Below, piece by piece: positions 12,857 through 26,580 of a stretch of 29,526 nt of DNA. The DNA is taken from assembly GCA_943704425.1 (NCBI GenBank), contig CALSCP010001236.1:1-29526 (forward strand), in the 5' to 3' direction. Position 1 is the stretch's first letter, and each line of letters starts with the position of its first letter. The position numbers and the translations under genes were made by a program. This DNA comes from Ministeria vibrans ATCC 50519 (lineage: Eukaryota; Opisthokonta; Filasterea). Below the pieces are notes generated by a model. The model did no database searches. It saw only the letters and a list, made by a program, of their open reading frames with translations, and had not been told where the DNA came from.

Positions 12857-14071
12857 GATCGCATTTTCCCCAAACAAAAACACTTTCTTGTCATCGTAAA
12901 CATCTATATAAAATACGTAATACACTTTTGAAGTATTTGACTACTCACTACAGTCTACAATAGTAAATCACTTATGACTTATCACACCGACGTCACACCG
13001 ACTTAAGAAGATTATACCTTGTGAAGAAAGCACATCCTTGAGTCATGATCCGTCAGACCGATTCGCCCCGAGTTTACGCGTTCGACAGCTGTTACAGCTT
13101 GACGAGTGAGCTTTTTAGAGCCTCCACTGATGGTGTGGCGTACCAATGCGATTGCCTCACTGGACAGCGACTGTACTTTTGCTTTTGTTGTTGATCTGGT
13201 GGGTGACTATTATTTTAAAGAACGATCAGTCGGATTTATATTCAATCACAAACAAAAAGCAAAGAGTTCAGGGGTCAAGACTCAAGACCTTTTAAAGGAG
13301 CATCGAAAGGTAGAGGAGGCAGGTTGGCTGATGGGCAGACAAGTGACGCGATAGGCACCAGATAAAAACGCTCTGCCAGCGCAACAATCATAATTTTTAG
13401 TAGTAATAATTATTATGATATTTCATATCTTGTCATTATAGTGAGTCAGAATAAACTGGAAAGTCGAAACATCAAACATTACTATTATTATTCACATGAG
13501 TCTTGAGAGAGATATCTGGGAAGAAACCCTTCCTGCTCACATTTAGGAGATTTTGATCTCAAGCGATCCTTTTAATGACTGGTCATTGCTTAATGCTTGC
13601 CCTCATAATTATGTGATATGGCATATGACCTATTTAACCTAATATTTAATTGCAACTGAGTGACGATTAACAAAAGTGACTGTTCACTGTAAAAACGAAG
13701 CTATCGCGAAACGAATAAACAATCAAAAAATAATAGTAACGAAAATCATAATTCATAACAATTATTTTTGCTGAGCAGTTTTCGAGTTAAACTTGTGGGT
13801 ACGTACAGTTCACGCCCTCGAAGAGATTCACCCAAAGTCAATTCTGCGACAAAGAACAAATAAGATTTTGTGTTGTGGTTTGCGGCCACAACAGAAAAAA
13901 AAAAAAAAAAGAGGACTCCTCACTCGACATTCGCTGTTTCGCTTGATCCCACGCGCTGCTGTCCACGGCATCAGCGACAGCTGCACGTCTGCTCGCGCCT
14001 TGTTCCACCGGCTTACTAACTGGCATTGTGTGTTTGTCTTACTGTTGGTGACAGCGCTCTCTCTCTCTCTC
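12857..14071. other. Intergenic region upstream of the SRCR/cupredoxin/EGF receptor
   Basis: About 1.2 kb, AT-rich from 12857 to 13860, with short palindromes (for example GATATTTCATATC near 13419) and an A16 run at 13895-13910. A small open frame around 13106-13354 has no ATG start and resembles nothing. The last ~160 bases are more GC-rich with a short (CT)n run just before the receptor ATG, and are probably its 5' untranslated sequence. No RNA gene recognised. Confidence 0.5.
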
Positions 14072-15276
14072 ATGCGTCTCTTGCCGTTTGTCCTGGCGAT
14101 CTGCGTCCTGTCGACCGTCCCCGCCAGTGCGCAGGTCGAGGACAACCAATGGACCGTCAAGCTGGGCTCCATCCCCCACACCTGCGCTGGCGAAGGAACG
14201 ACCGCCAATGGGTAAGCAGCAGAGAGCACGCGAGAGTGCGTGGGAGTGCAATGTTTGGCGACGCGAGGAAGCACAGAGAGAGAAAAAAAAAGAAGAAAAA
14301 ACCAAAGCTCCGGACGCATTTCCACTGTACCGCCTGCCGTCCTGTCCACTGCCGCGCAACCAACGGCAACGCGTCAGCTCTCGACGACCCAAGCGAATCC
14401 GTGCCGCTCCCCGGGCCTCTTCCGCTCTTCCGGCGGTTTGTCCCAGTCAAAGCGTCGCTCTGCATTTTTTTTTTTTTTTTTTTTTTTTGGATGCGTTTGC
14501 GCTCGTCAGGTCGAGACCACCAATCCACCATCATGGGGGAGGGGCGTCTCCCTCTGGACTGCAGCGGCGGGTTGACTTTATCAGTCCTTGCGTTGCCCTA
14601 GCGTCTGTCGTCTGGACGTGCAATCCTGAGAGAAAAAAAGAAAAGGAAAACCACAACAATGTGTTTATGGCGAACCTCTCCCCACCAAACCAAAGCACCG
14701 CTGCAAACGCCAGCTTTTCCCTGTTGTTGTCTACTCTACTTTATTTCTATGTGAGCCGTTGCGCTTCGTTTGAGAGCCTTTTTTGCTTCGAGTGTGTGTT
14801 TAGTTTCACTGGCTAAACGTTTGACGACTCATATCTCACTTTTTTCTCTTTCCGCCTCTCTTCTTTCAGGTTGTTCTGCAAGAAGACGTTACACCAGCAA
14901 GTGTCCAATACAGATCAGGTCTTTTGGACTGTAAGCCGATGAGATGCACAAGCAAATAGCGACACTGTATAATCTTGATACCCTCCCAGACACCCCTGGT
15001 GGCTTTGGCAAGCCCGGACGCTCCGAACTTCTCGCCTACGTGCTTTCCCGATGTTGGCTGCTTTGGTCCATACCCCTACCAAATCACTACAGGTAACCAC
15101 GATGGGGTTAGTGTTGTTGTTGTATCAATGTTCCAACTCTTTCGCTACTTTGTTGTCTACTCTCTCTCATGTCTTCTCTCACTTCTATCACTTTGTTTCT
15201 TTCTTCTCTCTCTACCACCTTGTTTCTTTCTCTTCTCTCTATCACTTTGCTTCTTTCTTCTCTCTCTATCACTTTT

Positions 15277-15328
<52 letters not shown>

Positions 15329-18300
15329 CTCTCTCTTTCTATCACCTGACACTCCCCCTGTATTACTTTACTTTGTCAGCTCCCACTGAGGGCATGGGTT
15401 ATTCCCTCACTTTCTCTACGGGTCCTCTGGGGACTGGAGACGCGTCGAATCTTGTCATTACACAGGTAATAGTCACAAAAATATATTACAATACTGTAAC
15501 ATCTTGTAGGGCGCCACGTCGACTGTGCACATCATGATTAAATTCCGAATGGAAACAGTTGGTGTGACCAATTGTGCAACTGTCAATGCCTCGGTGGCCA
15601 CCGCGTTGGCCGCGCCGACGTCTTCTTGGGCGGGCGATTACAACGACGGCACCGCCCTCACCTTGGTTGAGCCTTCCGCATCGACCATTGATGCCTACCA
15701 GGCGAGCAATGCTGGCATCACAAAGTACACCACACCCGCGGGCAACTGTGGGTATTCGGCGAACGTCGTGGCGAAAATCACGGGCTCAGTCACCTTGTCA
15801 AACCTTCTCATCGGCGCTCCTTTTGACACACTCTTTGACACGTCCGTGATTTACGACTACTTCTACAAGTTTACCAATGCCGAGCTGGGCAACAACTTGT
15901 TTGACAGCTCCGTCACCATCTTCTGGCCGCCCGGCGAAACACCAGGCAGTATCTCCTGGTCGGCTCCGCCGGTGTACCCGGTCCCAGCCTACTTCAACCT
16001 GCAGCTCGCCAGTCTGCCCTACACCGGCTCCTGTCCCAGCGGTGGCACCCTCTCGAGCAGCGGCTACGTTTGCAAGCGACAGGATGGTCGCGACGTGTTT
16101 CAGTTGGCCACTCGCATCGCGTGGGAGGGAGAGTACTCATGCACCGGCGACGTCTGTAGCGGCTCCATGGCCGTGGCCACCACACTACTTCAGGGTGTTG
16201 GATTTGAAGCAAACTTTGCCAACAGCAACACTGCCCTGCAAGTGATCCCCGCGACAAGCGCAACCCCGTGGAATCTTTATCTGCGAATTTTGCTGAGCTC
16301 GACCGTGTCATGTGCCGCCTCGCCTGCCTATACCTTGCCCGCCAGCTCGGCGACTTTGACCCTGACCACAGCCGAGAAGGGCGTGCTCACAAACGTGACG
16401 CCTCTCGATACCATCGTTGCACAGCCCGTGTCCGTCTCGCAGAGTAACCCGGGTGTTGTCTGGGGCGTCTCGCCCGTCAGTGGCTCGAACTGTATCCTCT
16501 CCATCGAGCTTACCATTCCCATGGTGGGCCCGGCTACGCTCACCAACGTTGAGTTTCGTGCGCCACTCGCGACGTCGCCGTTCTTTGGCCTCTCAGACCC
16601 CACTCCCTTCACCTGGACCATGGCCAACCGTGGCATCTCCTTCCTCGTCGACTCCACCAATACAACTGGTGCGTCGGCGATGACCGTCGACGTGATACCA
16701 TACCAGCCTCTCGCACGTCTGGGTGGCCGTCCCTCCTTCACCAAGGGCCAACTCGAGTTGTACGACACCACCACAAGTTCGTATGCCACTGCCTGTATCA
16801 CCGACCTTACCGTGAGCGATGCCATTGTCGCGTGCCGCACCATGGGTCTGCCCAGCGCTTCGGCCACCATCAAGAGCTTTGGTGAGGTTCCCAACCTGGG
16901 AGCACCCAAGTTTGGCTCGCTCAACTGCGCCGGCAACGAAGCCACTATTGCCGATTGCTCCTACGCAAGCGGTAGCGCGTCGGCTAACTGCCTTTCGGCG
17001 GGTATCGTTTGCCTGGCGGCCCCTGCCGGGACGACCCAGGGCGACTTGAGCCTCATTGGTGGCACTACGTCGCGTAACGGCCGACTAGGACTCTGGTACG
17101 ACGACGAGTGGTCGTCGGTGTGTGCGGAAAATTTCAACGATGCTGATGGCATCGTTGCCTGTCGTCAACTCGGCTACACGTCCGTTGAGCAGACTGTCAT
17201 CACCACCGTGTACACAGGGGGGCAACTGAACACACCCCCGTCGCTCAATCCTATTGTGCTGCAGGGCATGGACTGTAGCTCAACTCCCTCCGCCGCGACC
17301 CTTTTGGGCTGCAATCATGGCACGCTCGGCCAATCGGGCACCTGCGTGAAGCCTTGGGATGCGATGCTCCAGTGCAACCTGCCGCCCTCCAACGACCCCG
17401 TTGTTACTACACTTCTGTCGGAGCAAACCTTTGGCGTCATCGAGGCACGCATCGACGACCCCAACGCCGCCAACTTGGTCGTGGGATTTATCTGCACGTC
17501 GGGCTTCGACAGCAACGCTGCCAAGGTGGTGTGTCGTGAACATGGCTTACCAACCACTCACGCGCGTTCCGTCAGCTCCTCGGGCACCTTTCCGCTTGGG
17601 GTCAACGGAACGATTATCATGAGCAACATTGTGTGCACCGGTGTCGAAGATGCTCTCACCGAATGTACCTACAGTCAGTCAGCGGGCACCTGTGTGGGCG
17701 AGGCCGACTATGCCGCTGTCGTGTGTACCGACATTCCTGTGCAGCCTCTTACCGGCACCGAGGCTGACTACTCGCTGCGCTTGGTTGATGGTGTCGCCGG
17801 TGTCAGCGGTAGCCTTCAAATGATCGTCTCGGGCACGTGGGGCCCAGTCTGCGCCCAATTTTGGACACAAGAGCCCACCAAGTTTTCCAATCCCACCGTC
17901 GCCTGTCGTCAACTTGGCCTTGGCACCTCGAACGCCGCTACCATCAACGGATATGGCTCGGCCGCTGCACCCGTCATGGGCGACATTCAATGCGCGGGCA
18001 CGGAGGCGAGTCTTTTCGCGTGTGATCACCAGCTGCCGGGTGTCTGCCAGGTGTGGGAGCAGGTTGCGGTCACGTGCGGCGGTTCGACCGTCGCTGCCCT
18101 TCCGCCCGCTCCCACCGTCAGTCAGATTCCTTGCAATTCACCCTGTGGCGATATTATTCTGGGTGGTGAGGGCGCCACCGCCACGAGCGGGCGCATTCAA
18201 CCCTTCTACGAGGGTCAAATGGGCACGGTGTGCGCTGACGGCTTTGACATCGAAGATGCCATTGTGGCCTGTCGCCAGCTTGGTATTCCCACCGACTCAC

Positions 18301-21300
18301 CCTCATTTGAATTGGCCGAACCTACCTTTGGTGTGCTGAACAGCACCATTCCCATTTGGATGGCTGATCTGAGTTGCACCGGAAGCGAGGCTCGTCTGCA
18401 GGACTGTCCCTTCTTCGAATGGGGCGTCAACTCGTGTGCGCACACCGAAGACATTGCCATCTCCTGTGTGTCGCCGTCTACCGCCTCGTATCCGTTTGCT
18501 ACGGGCGAAACTGGCTCCGTGCGACTTGTGGGAGGTCCCGATCACACCGAAGGGCGGGTGGAAATCCTCGTGAACAACGTATGGGGCACCGCCTGCAGCC
18601 AGGGTTGGCTCTTTGGCGCCCCCGCACCCCAGGTGCTCTGTCGTCAGCTGGGTCTCAACTGGACGGACGCCATTGGCATTGAGGGCACCTATGCCAACGG
18701 CACGGGTCCCATTCAAATGTCGAACACCATGTGTCTCGGCACCGAATTGACCATTCTCGATTGTCCCCACGACACCGACCCAAAGGCGTGCGAACATCTT
18801 CTTGACGTTGGCGTTCAGTGTCGCGGCTCCGACGTGGCACCCGAGCCTATTCTCACGTACATCCCTCAGGCGTGCTCGCCCATGTCGTCCGCACCGTCGC
18901 TGGTTGCGACGCCCAATGAACCCGACGGCACCTTCCGTCTGGTGGGCTGTACCGAAACCTTTGAGGGAAACCTCGAAATGTCGTACAATGGCACGTGGGG
19001 CTCGGTGTGCGACGACGTCGGCTTTGGCATCAACGACGGCCGAGCGAACGCGCGTGTGATTTGCAACGCGATGGGACTGCCAAGTAGCGAGGCTATTGCT
19101 CTCTCGCTCGCACCATTTCCCTCGCCCTACTTGGTCACGCCCGACTTTGTGTTGGATGACGTGGAGTGCTGGGGCAATGAGAACGACGTCATCACGGAGT
19201 GTCGTCACTTCCCGCTTGGCTCGTCCGATTGCGCAAGCAACGAAGTGGTGGGCCTTATGTGCCTCGGCGTCGTCGAGAGCTTTGGTGCCTACGTCGCTCC
19301 TTCGTCGCGCGTTCCCGTCGAGAGTACGCTCGCGCCCATTGAGACAATTCCGGCAGGGACGCTTCGTTTGGCCGGCGGCGCAAACCCGTCCGAGGGCTAC
19401 CTCGAGATCCTCCAGGGAGGCTTTTGGGGAACCGTGTGTGACGACGGCTGGTTTGACGCCAGCGACAACTCCACCAACCCCATCAATGCGCGTGTGGCCT
19501 GCTTCCAAATGGGTCTCCCGTCGACCGATGCAACCATATTCACAGCGCAAACGGTGCCCAACTCGGCACAAGAGTTTGGACCGCAGCCCAACACGGCCAT
19601 CTATCTGGCCAACGTTCAGTGTAACGGCGCTGAGTTTTCCCTGCTGCAGTGCCAGCACACCAACGGCGATAGCTGCACGCATGAAGAGGACGTGGCACTG
19701 CGATGTGGCGGTGAGCTGGAGCCGTCGATTCGTGCGCCTCTCGTCACCACACCTGGTCCGCTGCAGTCGACCGTCGAGGCGAACCCAACCTTACCAGCGG
19801 GCACTGTGCGACTGGTAAATGGCCCGTCGCCTAACACCGGCACAGTCGAGGTGGTTCACAACGGACAGTGGGGCACTGTGTGCGGTGACTACGGTTCGCA
19901 GGAGAATGCCATCAAGATTGCGCAGGTTATTTGTGACCAATTGGGCTTGCCGGCGACACAGGCGCGGATGTTGCAGCCTAACCCGTATCCACCGGTGCAG
20001 GACTACCTGCCCATCTGGATCGACGATGCCGTCTGCAACGGATTTGAAGCGTCCATCAGCGACTGTCAGCATGCGCCCTTTGGTGTACACGATTGCATCC
20101 ACGTGGAGGATGCGGCTGTGGAGTGTCTCGGCGAGGTGTTTCCGTCGGACCGCATGCCGCCGACAACGCAGGCAGCCGAAACGACCTTCTTCGCGCCCGT
20201 CGTCACTTTTGGTGTACCAGGCACGCTTCGTCTGGTGGACGGAGGTCACCCGAGCGAGGGAATTCTCGAGGTGTTCCTGAACAATACCTGGGGCACCGTC
20301 TGCGACGATGGTTGGGGTCCTACTCAGGGCGGCTTCTCGTCGGGCGTCAACGCTGAAATTGTCTGTCACCAGCTTGGCTTTGGTGCCACGGACGCCATGT
20401 GGGGCTCGTCGGCGTTGTTTGGAGAGGGTGTGGCTGCTTCGCTGCTGCTGCCTATCAACCTTCAGGGTGCTGCATGCAACGGTGCCGAGAACGAGCTGAT
20501 CGAGTGTGCGCCGCTGAACAGTGTGTGTTCGCACTCTGAAGATGTCGCTGTCAAGTGTGGCGGCGCGGCACTCGCGTCGTTCCGCGAGCCCATTACGACG
20601 CAGATTGCGCCTGAGATGACCTCAGTGAAACCCTGTGTGAACCCCGGCAACAACGGCAATGCTCGCTTGGTGGGCGGCGCCGTTGGCTCCGAGGGTCTCC
20701 TTGAGGTGTATTACTGTGGCGAATGGGGCTCGGTGTGCGACGACGGCTTTAGCAACGAGAACGCCGAAGTTATTTGCAATCAGCTTGGCTTCACCGACTA
20801 TGTTGCGACCTGGTCGGGCAGTGCTTCGTTTGGTCAGAGCTCGGGGCCCATCGTGCTGGACGATGTCACTTGTTCGGGACACGAGGCGTCCCTCCTGCAG
20901 TGTGTCCACTCGCCCGTGTTCACCACGGACTGCAGTCACTCCGAGGATGTCTCCATTGTGTGTACCGTGCCCACGACTCACTTGGGCGCGGCCGAGACCT
21001 CAGCAGCGGTCGCGAGCAGCATTCCCGGCACGAGTGGCTTTCCCGTGCCGAGCGGCACCGAATTTGCCGTGGTCGACTTCCACTTGAACAACTACGCGCC
21101 GCAGCAAACGGTGGTGCGTGTGGGTACCCTGGTCACCTGGGTGAACACCGACTCAACTCTGTCGGGCATTAGCCATCAGATCTTTGAGAATACGGGTTTG
21201 TTCACGTCGAAGGTGTTTGCTCCCGGCGAGACGTGGTCGTACCTCTTTGAGACGGCCGGCACGTTTCCCTACACGTGTCTGTTGCACCCGCAAACTATGA

Positions 21301-24300
21301 CAGGTAGCGAGATTGTTGTCACGCCTGACGGCACCGTTGCGTTGGAGGGTTGCAGCTCGAGTCCGTGCCAGAACAGCGGCTTCTGCATCGACCTGGGCGG
21401 CAACTCGATTCTGTGCGCGTGTACCAACCCAGACTACACCGGTGCGTTTTGCGAGTCGCTGATTGATCCCTGTGACCCAAACCCATGTCAGGGAGGTGGT
21501 ACGTGTACATCGACGAGTGCCACCGCGTACACCTGCCAGTGTCCCAGCGGCTTTGTGGGCGCAGTGTGTTCCATCAATGCGAACGAGTGCACGTCCAACC
21601 CGTGCAACAATGGTGTGTGTACGGACGGCGTGGACGGCTACACATGTACCTGTCACACGGGCTTTACAGGTGCCGGCTGTCTGGAGAACATCGATGACTG
21701 TGTCTCGTCGCCATGTGCCAATGGCGGAACGTGCAACGACGGCATCAACGAGTATGGTTGTTCCTGCACCCTGGGGTTCCAGGGCACCCATTGCGACCAG
21801 CAAGTGATTGAGTGTAGCTCGAACCCCTGCATGAACGGCGGCACATGCTCCGACGGCACCAACAGCTACACGTGTACGTGTGCCCCTGGATTCACCGGCG
21901 TCACATGCGCCGTGGAAGTGATTGAGTGTGGCTCGTCGCCCTGCCAGAATGGTGCGACTTGTGTCGACAGTGTAAACACCTACACGTGTCAATGTGTGCC
22001 CGGCTATGTGGGGCGTCTGTGTGATCAGGACATTGACGAGTGTCTGTCGTTGCCGTGTCAGAACGGCGGTACGTGTACCGACGTCGTCAATGGCTTTGCG
22101 TGCTCTTGTCCCACCGGCTTTGCCGGCTTCAATTGTGGTCAGAACATCAACGAGTGTGCGTCGCAGCCCTGCCGCAACGGTGGCACATGCCTCGACGGCA
22201 TTGACCGATTTACGTGCAACTGTGCCGGCACGGGTTTTGGTGGTGCGACGTGTGACGCCGCGCAGGATGCCTGCTCGTCGAATCCTTGTTCGAATGCGGC
22301 GCAGTGCACGTCGACGCTCGGTGTGTGGTCGTGTGACTGTACCAACACGGGTTTCAGTGGCGCAACCTGCAGCGTGGCCGTCAACGAGTGTGCATCCTCG
22401 CCGTGCGCCAATGCGGGCACCTGTTTTGACCATGTCAATTCGTACGCGTGCGCCTGTGTCTTTGGCTATGCCGGCGCCAACTGTCTGACCAACGTAGACG
22501 ATTGCGTAAATAGCCCTTGTGCTAACGGTGGTACCTGTGTGGATGGTATCAATTCGGTCGTATGCACGTGCGCGGCGGGATTCACGGGCACCCTGTGCAA
22601 CGTCAACATTGACGAGTGTGCATCGTCTCCATGCCACAACCAGGGTGTGTGCACGGATGGTAACAACAAATTCACGTGTGACTGTTCCTCGACGGCCTTT
22701 GGCGGCACCCTGTGTGACCAGGCGTCGGATGCGTGCTCGAGCAACCCGTGTCTGAACAGTGGTGTGTGCAGTACGGCTACGGGCAGCTGGCAATGTGATT
22801 GCGCCGGTACGGGCTTTACCGGCACGAGCTGTGCGGTGGACATTGACGAGTGTGCGTCGTCGCCCTGCGAGCATGGCTCGACCTGCTCGAATCTGGTGAA
22901 TGCATTTGCGTGCATCTGTACCGCAGGTTATGCGGGCGCGTCGTGCCAAGTGGACGTTGACGAGTGTCTATCGGCACCCTGTCGCAATGTGGGTACCTGC
23001 GTGGACGGAGTGAATGGCTTTACGTGTGTGTGCGCGGCGGGCTTCTCGGGTTCGATGTGTGCCGTGAATGTGGACGAGTGCAACTCCCAGCCGTGTCAGA
23101 ATGGAGCCGCATGTGTTGATGGAATCGACCGGTTCACGTGCAACTGTGCGGGTACCGGTTTTGGCGGTGGACTTTGTGACGTGCAGCAGGACCAGTGTGC
23201 GTCACAGCCGTGTGCAAATGGGGGAGCCTGCTCGTCGGTGGGCCCCACGTACCTGTGCAACTGTGCCAACACTGGGTTTAGCGGCACCAACTGTGAGGTG
23301 GACAGCAACGAGTGTGCGTCGCAGCCGTGTCTCAATGGCGCTACGTGTGTGGACAATGCGAACGCGTGGTCGTGCGTATGCGCGTCGGGCTTTGGCGGAG
23401 TGACGTGCGCGCAGGATCTGAACGAGTGCCAGTCGACGCCCTGTCGCAACGGCGCGACCTGTGTGGATGCCGTCAATGGCTACTCGTGCACTTGCGTCGC
23501 TGGTTTCACAGGATCACTTTGCCAGGCGGACATTGACGAGTGTGTGTCGCAGCCGTGCGAGAATGGTGCCACTTGCCAAAATGGTGTGGGTCAGTTTGAG
23601 TGTTTCTGCGCCGCTGGTTTTAGCGGCGTGACGTGTGCGAGCGATAATGACGAGTGTCTGAGCATGCCCTGTCGCAACCAGGGTACGTGTACCGACGTTG
23701 CGGGGTCCTTTTCGTGTGCGTGCGTCGTCGGATTTGAGGGTACACGATGCGAGACGAACACGGACGAGTGTGCAAGTCGACCGTGTGCCAACGATGGCAT
23801 TTGTAGCGACCAGGTGAACGGATTCACGTGTGTGTGTGGTGCGGGCTTTACCGGTGTCGTGTGCGAGTCAGAGACGGACGAGTGCGCAGTGGGACCTTGT
23901 CACCACGGTGGTACGTGTGTTTTGGGTGCGGGAACGCAGTTTACGTGTGTGTGCAGCGCCGGCTACACTGGCAGTTTGTGCCAGGTGAACATTGACGATT
24001 GTCAGTCGGCGCCGTGTGCGGGTGTGGGCAGTCGCTGTGACGATGGTGTGGCATCTTACGTGTGTGTGTGTGCAGTCGGCTTGGCGGGCACCAATTGCAT
24101 GCAGAACGTGGACGAGTGCGCGAGCGCTCCGTGTTTCAATGGTGGTACCTGCGTGGACGCGCTGAATGGTTTCACATGTACCTGTGCATCGGGATTTTCG
24201 GGGATGTTCTGCGACGGAGATGTGAACGAGTGTGCGTCGACACCTTGCCGCAATGGTGGTACATGTACGGATGCGGTGAATGATGTGGTGTGCACGTGTG

Positions 24301-26497
24301 CGGCGGGCTGGACGGGCCAGAGGTGCGCGGCAAGCATTGCCGAGTGCTTGTCGGACCCATGCCTGAACGGTGGAACGTGCGTTGATGGGGCCAACGCTTT
24401 CACGTGCCTGTGCAAAGGTGGCTACACGGGAGCGCAGTGCGAGTCAGACGTGAACGAGTGTGCCTCGTCGCCGTGCGCCGCGGGTGCCACCTGTCTCAAC
24501 ATGATCAATGCCTTTTCGTGTACCTGCGTGGCGGGCATGACGGGCCCGATGTGTGACGTAGACATTGACGAGTGTGCCTCGTCGCCTTGTATGTCGGGTG
24601 GAACGTGCGCGCAACAGTCGGGTGCGCTGAATAGCTACGCGTGCACGTGCATGAGTGGCTTTGCGGGAAGCATGTGCGAGACGAACATCAACGATTGTGC
24701 GTCGCAACCGTGCGAGAGTGGTGGTATTTGTAATGATGGAGTTGACTCATACACGTGCGACTGCAGCCAAGTGGGCCGTGGCGGTACTCATTGCGAGACG
24801 GTGATTGACGCGTGTACGTCGAACCCGTGCGACAACGGCGGCCAGTGCACGGCGACGGGCACGACACTGTTTGTGTGTGCCTGTGGCAACTCGGGCTTCA
24901 CGGGTGTCACTTGCTCGGATGCCATTGACGAGTGTGCGTCGACACCGTGCCAGAATGGCGCCAGTTGTGTGGATGGAACGGCATCGCACACATGTGTGTG
25001 TGCAGCTGGCTACGAGGGCACGCTGTGCGCGACCAACACCGACGAGTGTGCGTCGACGCCTTGTCTCAATGGCGCGACGTGCACCGACGGTGTTGCCTCG
25101 GTGGTGTGCACATGTGCGTCAGGCTTCACGGGCACGACGTGCGATGCGAATGTGCTCGAGTGTGCGTCCACGCCATGTCTCAATGGGGGTGTGTGTACTG
25201 ATGCTGTCGACGGGTTCACGTGTGCATGCCTCTCGGGCTTCACCGGCATTTTGTGTGCGAACGATGTGGATGAGTGTGCGTCGTCACCGTGTCAGTTTGG
25301 TGGCACGTGTACCGACGGAGAGGACAAGTTTACGTGTGCGTGTACATCGGGACGCATTGGAGTGTCGTGCGAGACGACCATCAATGACTGTGTGTCGAGC
25401 CCCTGTCAAAATGGGGGGAATTGTGTGTCCGGTGCGGCTGGTACGTGGTCGTGCAGCTGTGCTGCGGGCTACACGGGTGCGTCGTGCGAGAACAACATTA
25501 ACGAGTGTGCCTCGATGCCGTGCGCCAATGGCGGACAGTGTGCGGACAAAGTGAATGGTTTTACATGTACGTGTGTCGCGGGCTACACGGGCTCGGCGTG
25601 TTTGACAAACATAAACGACTGTACGTCGACCCCATGCCAGAATGGCGGTAGCTGCCAAGATGGCGTTGCGTCGTACACATGTGTGTGTGTCGTTGGCTAT
25701 GCGGGGACAATGTGTGAGACGGACGTTGATGATTGCGCCACAGCACAGTGTGCCTCAAGCGCGACGTGCGTGGACGCTGTCAATGCCTATACGTGCACCT
25801 GTGCCGCAGGCACGACGGGCACATTGTGTACCGAGGATGTGCTCGAGTGTGCGAGCTTCCCGTGTTCCAACGGCGCCACGTGTCATGAAGGTGCCAATAC
25901 GTTCACGTGCTCCTGTGCAGCGGGTTTTACCGGAGCGTTGTGCGACGTTAACATTAATGACTGTCTGTCGGTGACGTGCCAGAATGGTGGCACGTGCAAC
26001 GACGGGCTCACGAGCTTTGTGTGTGCGTGTGCAAACGGCTACACGGGTTTAAACTGCGAGACGAACATTAACGAGTGTGTGCCACTGCCGTGCAGTAACG
26101 GCGGCACGTGCACCGACGGCATTGGTTCGTTTGTGTGTGCCTGTCGCGAAGGCTTCACCGGCACAAGTTGCTCGGCAGTCATCAACAACTGCCTGTCCAA
26201 CCCATGTGCGTCGGGTTCGACGTGCACGTCGACTCCCACAAGCTACACGTGTGCCTGTGTCGAGGGCAAAATTGGATCCCAATGCGAGCTGGTAGGCGTC
26301 AAGTCGACCGGTGGAACCATTCGAGTGGGCAATGTGGTGGTGACGTTTGATGCGGGCGTGTTCTCGAGCGATGTTCAGGTGGATGTGACTCTCTCGACGC
26401 TCCCCGTCAATGCGCAGATCGGTGTCACCGAGACACCATCGCCCCAGACTGTTGTTCACATTTCGACCCCGTCCTTTTCGGGTGCATGGTACGACAA

Positions 26498-26580
<83 letters not shown>

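Noticed and set aside
13106-13354. 82-codon open frame in the AT-rich spacer
   Set aside because: No ATG start, no recognisable motif, and base composition like the surrounding spacer.
14088-14816. 242-codon + strand open frame across the first intron of the second receptor
   Set aside because: It includes a T24 run (poly-Phe), an A/G tract and the splice donor, has no domain, and the flanking exons join in phase without it.
15169-15345. Low-complexity Ser/Leu-rich or Arg/Glu-rich proteins over the (CT)n/(GA)n tracts
   Set aside because: They are translations of microsatellites inside introns.
18303-19682. 459-codon open frame on the minus strand
   Set aside because: It lies entirely opposite the SRCR coding exon, whose + strand frame has canonical domains; its translation is low-complexity and resembles no protein. 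Stop-free antisense frames are expected from the codon bias.
21153-22949. 598-codon open frame on the minus strand
   Set aside because: Antisense to the cupredoxin and EGF repeats; the Thr/Arg/Ala-rich translation mirrors repeated EGF codons and is a shadow.
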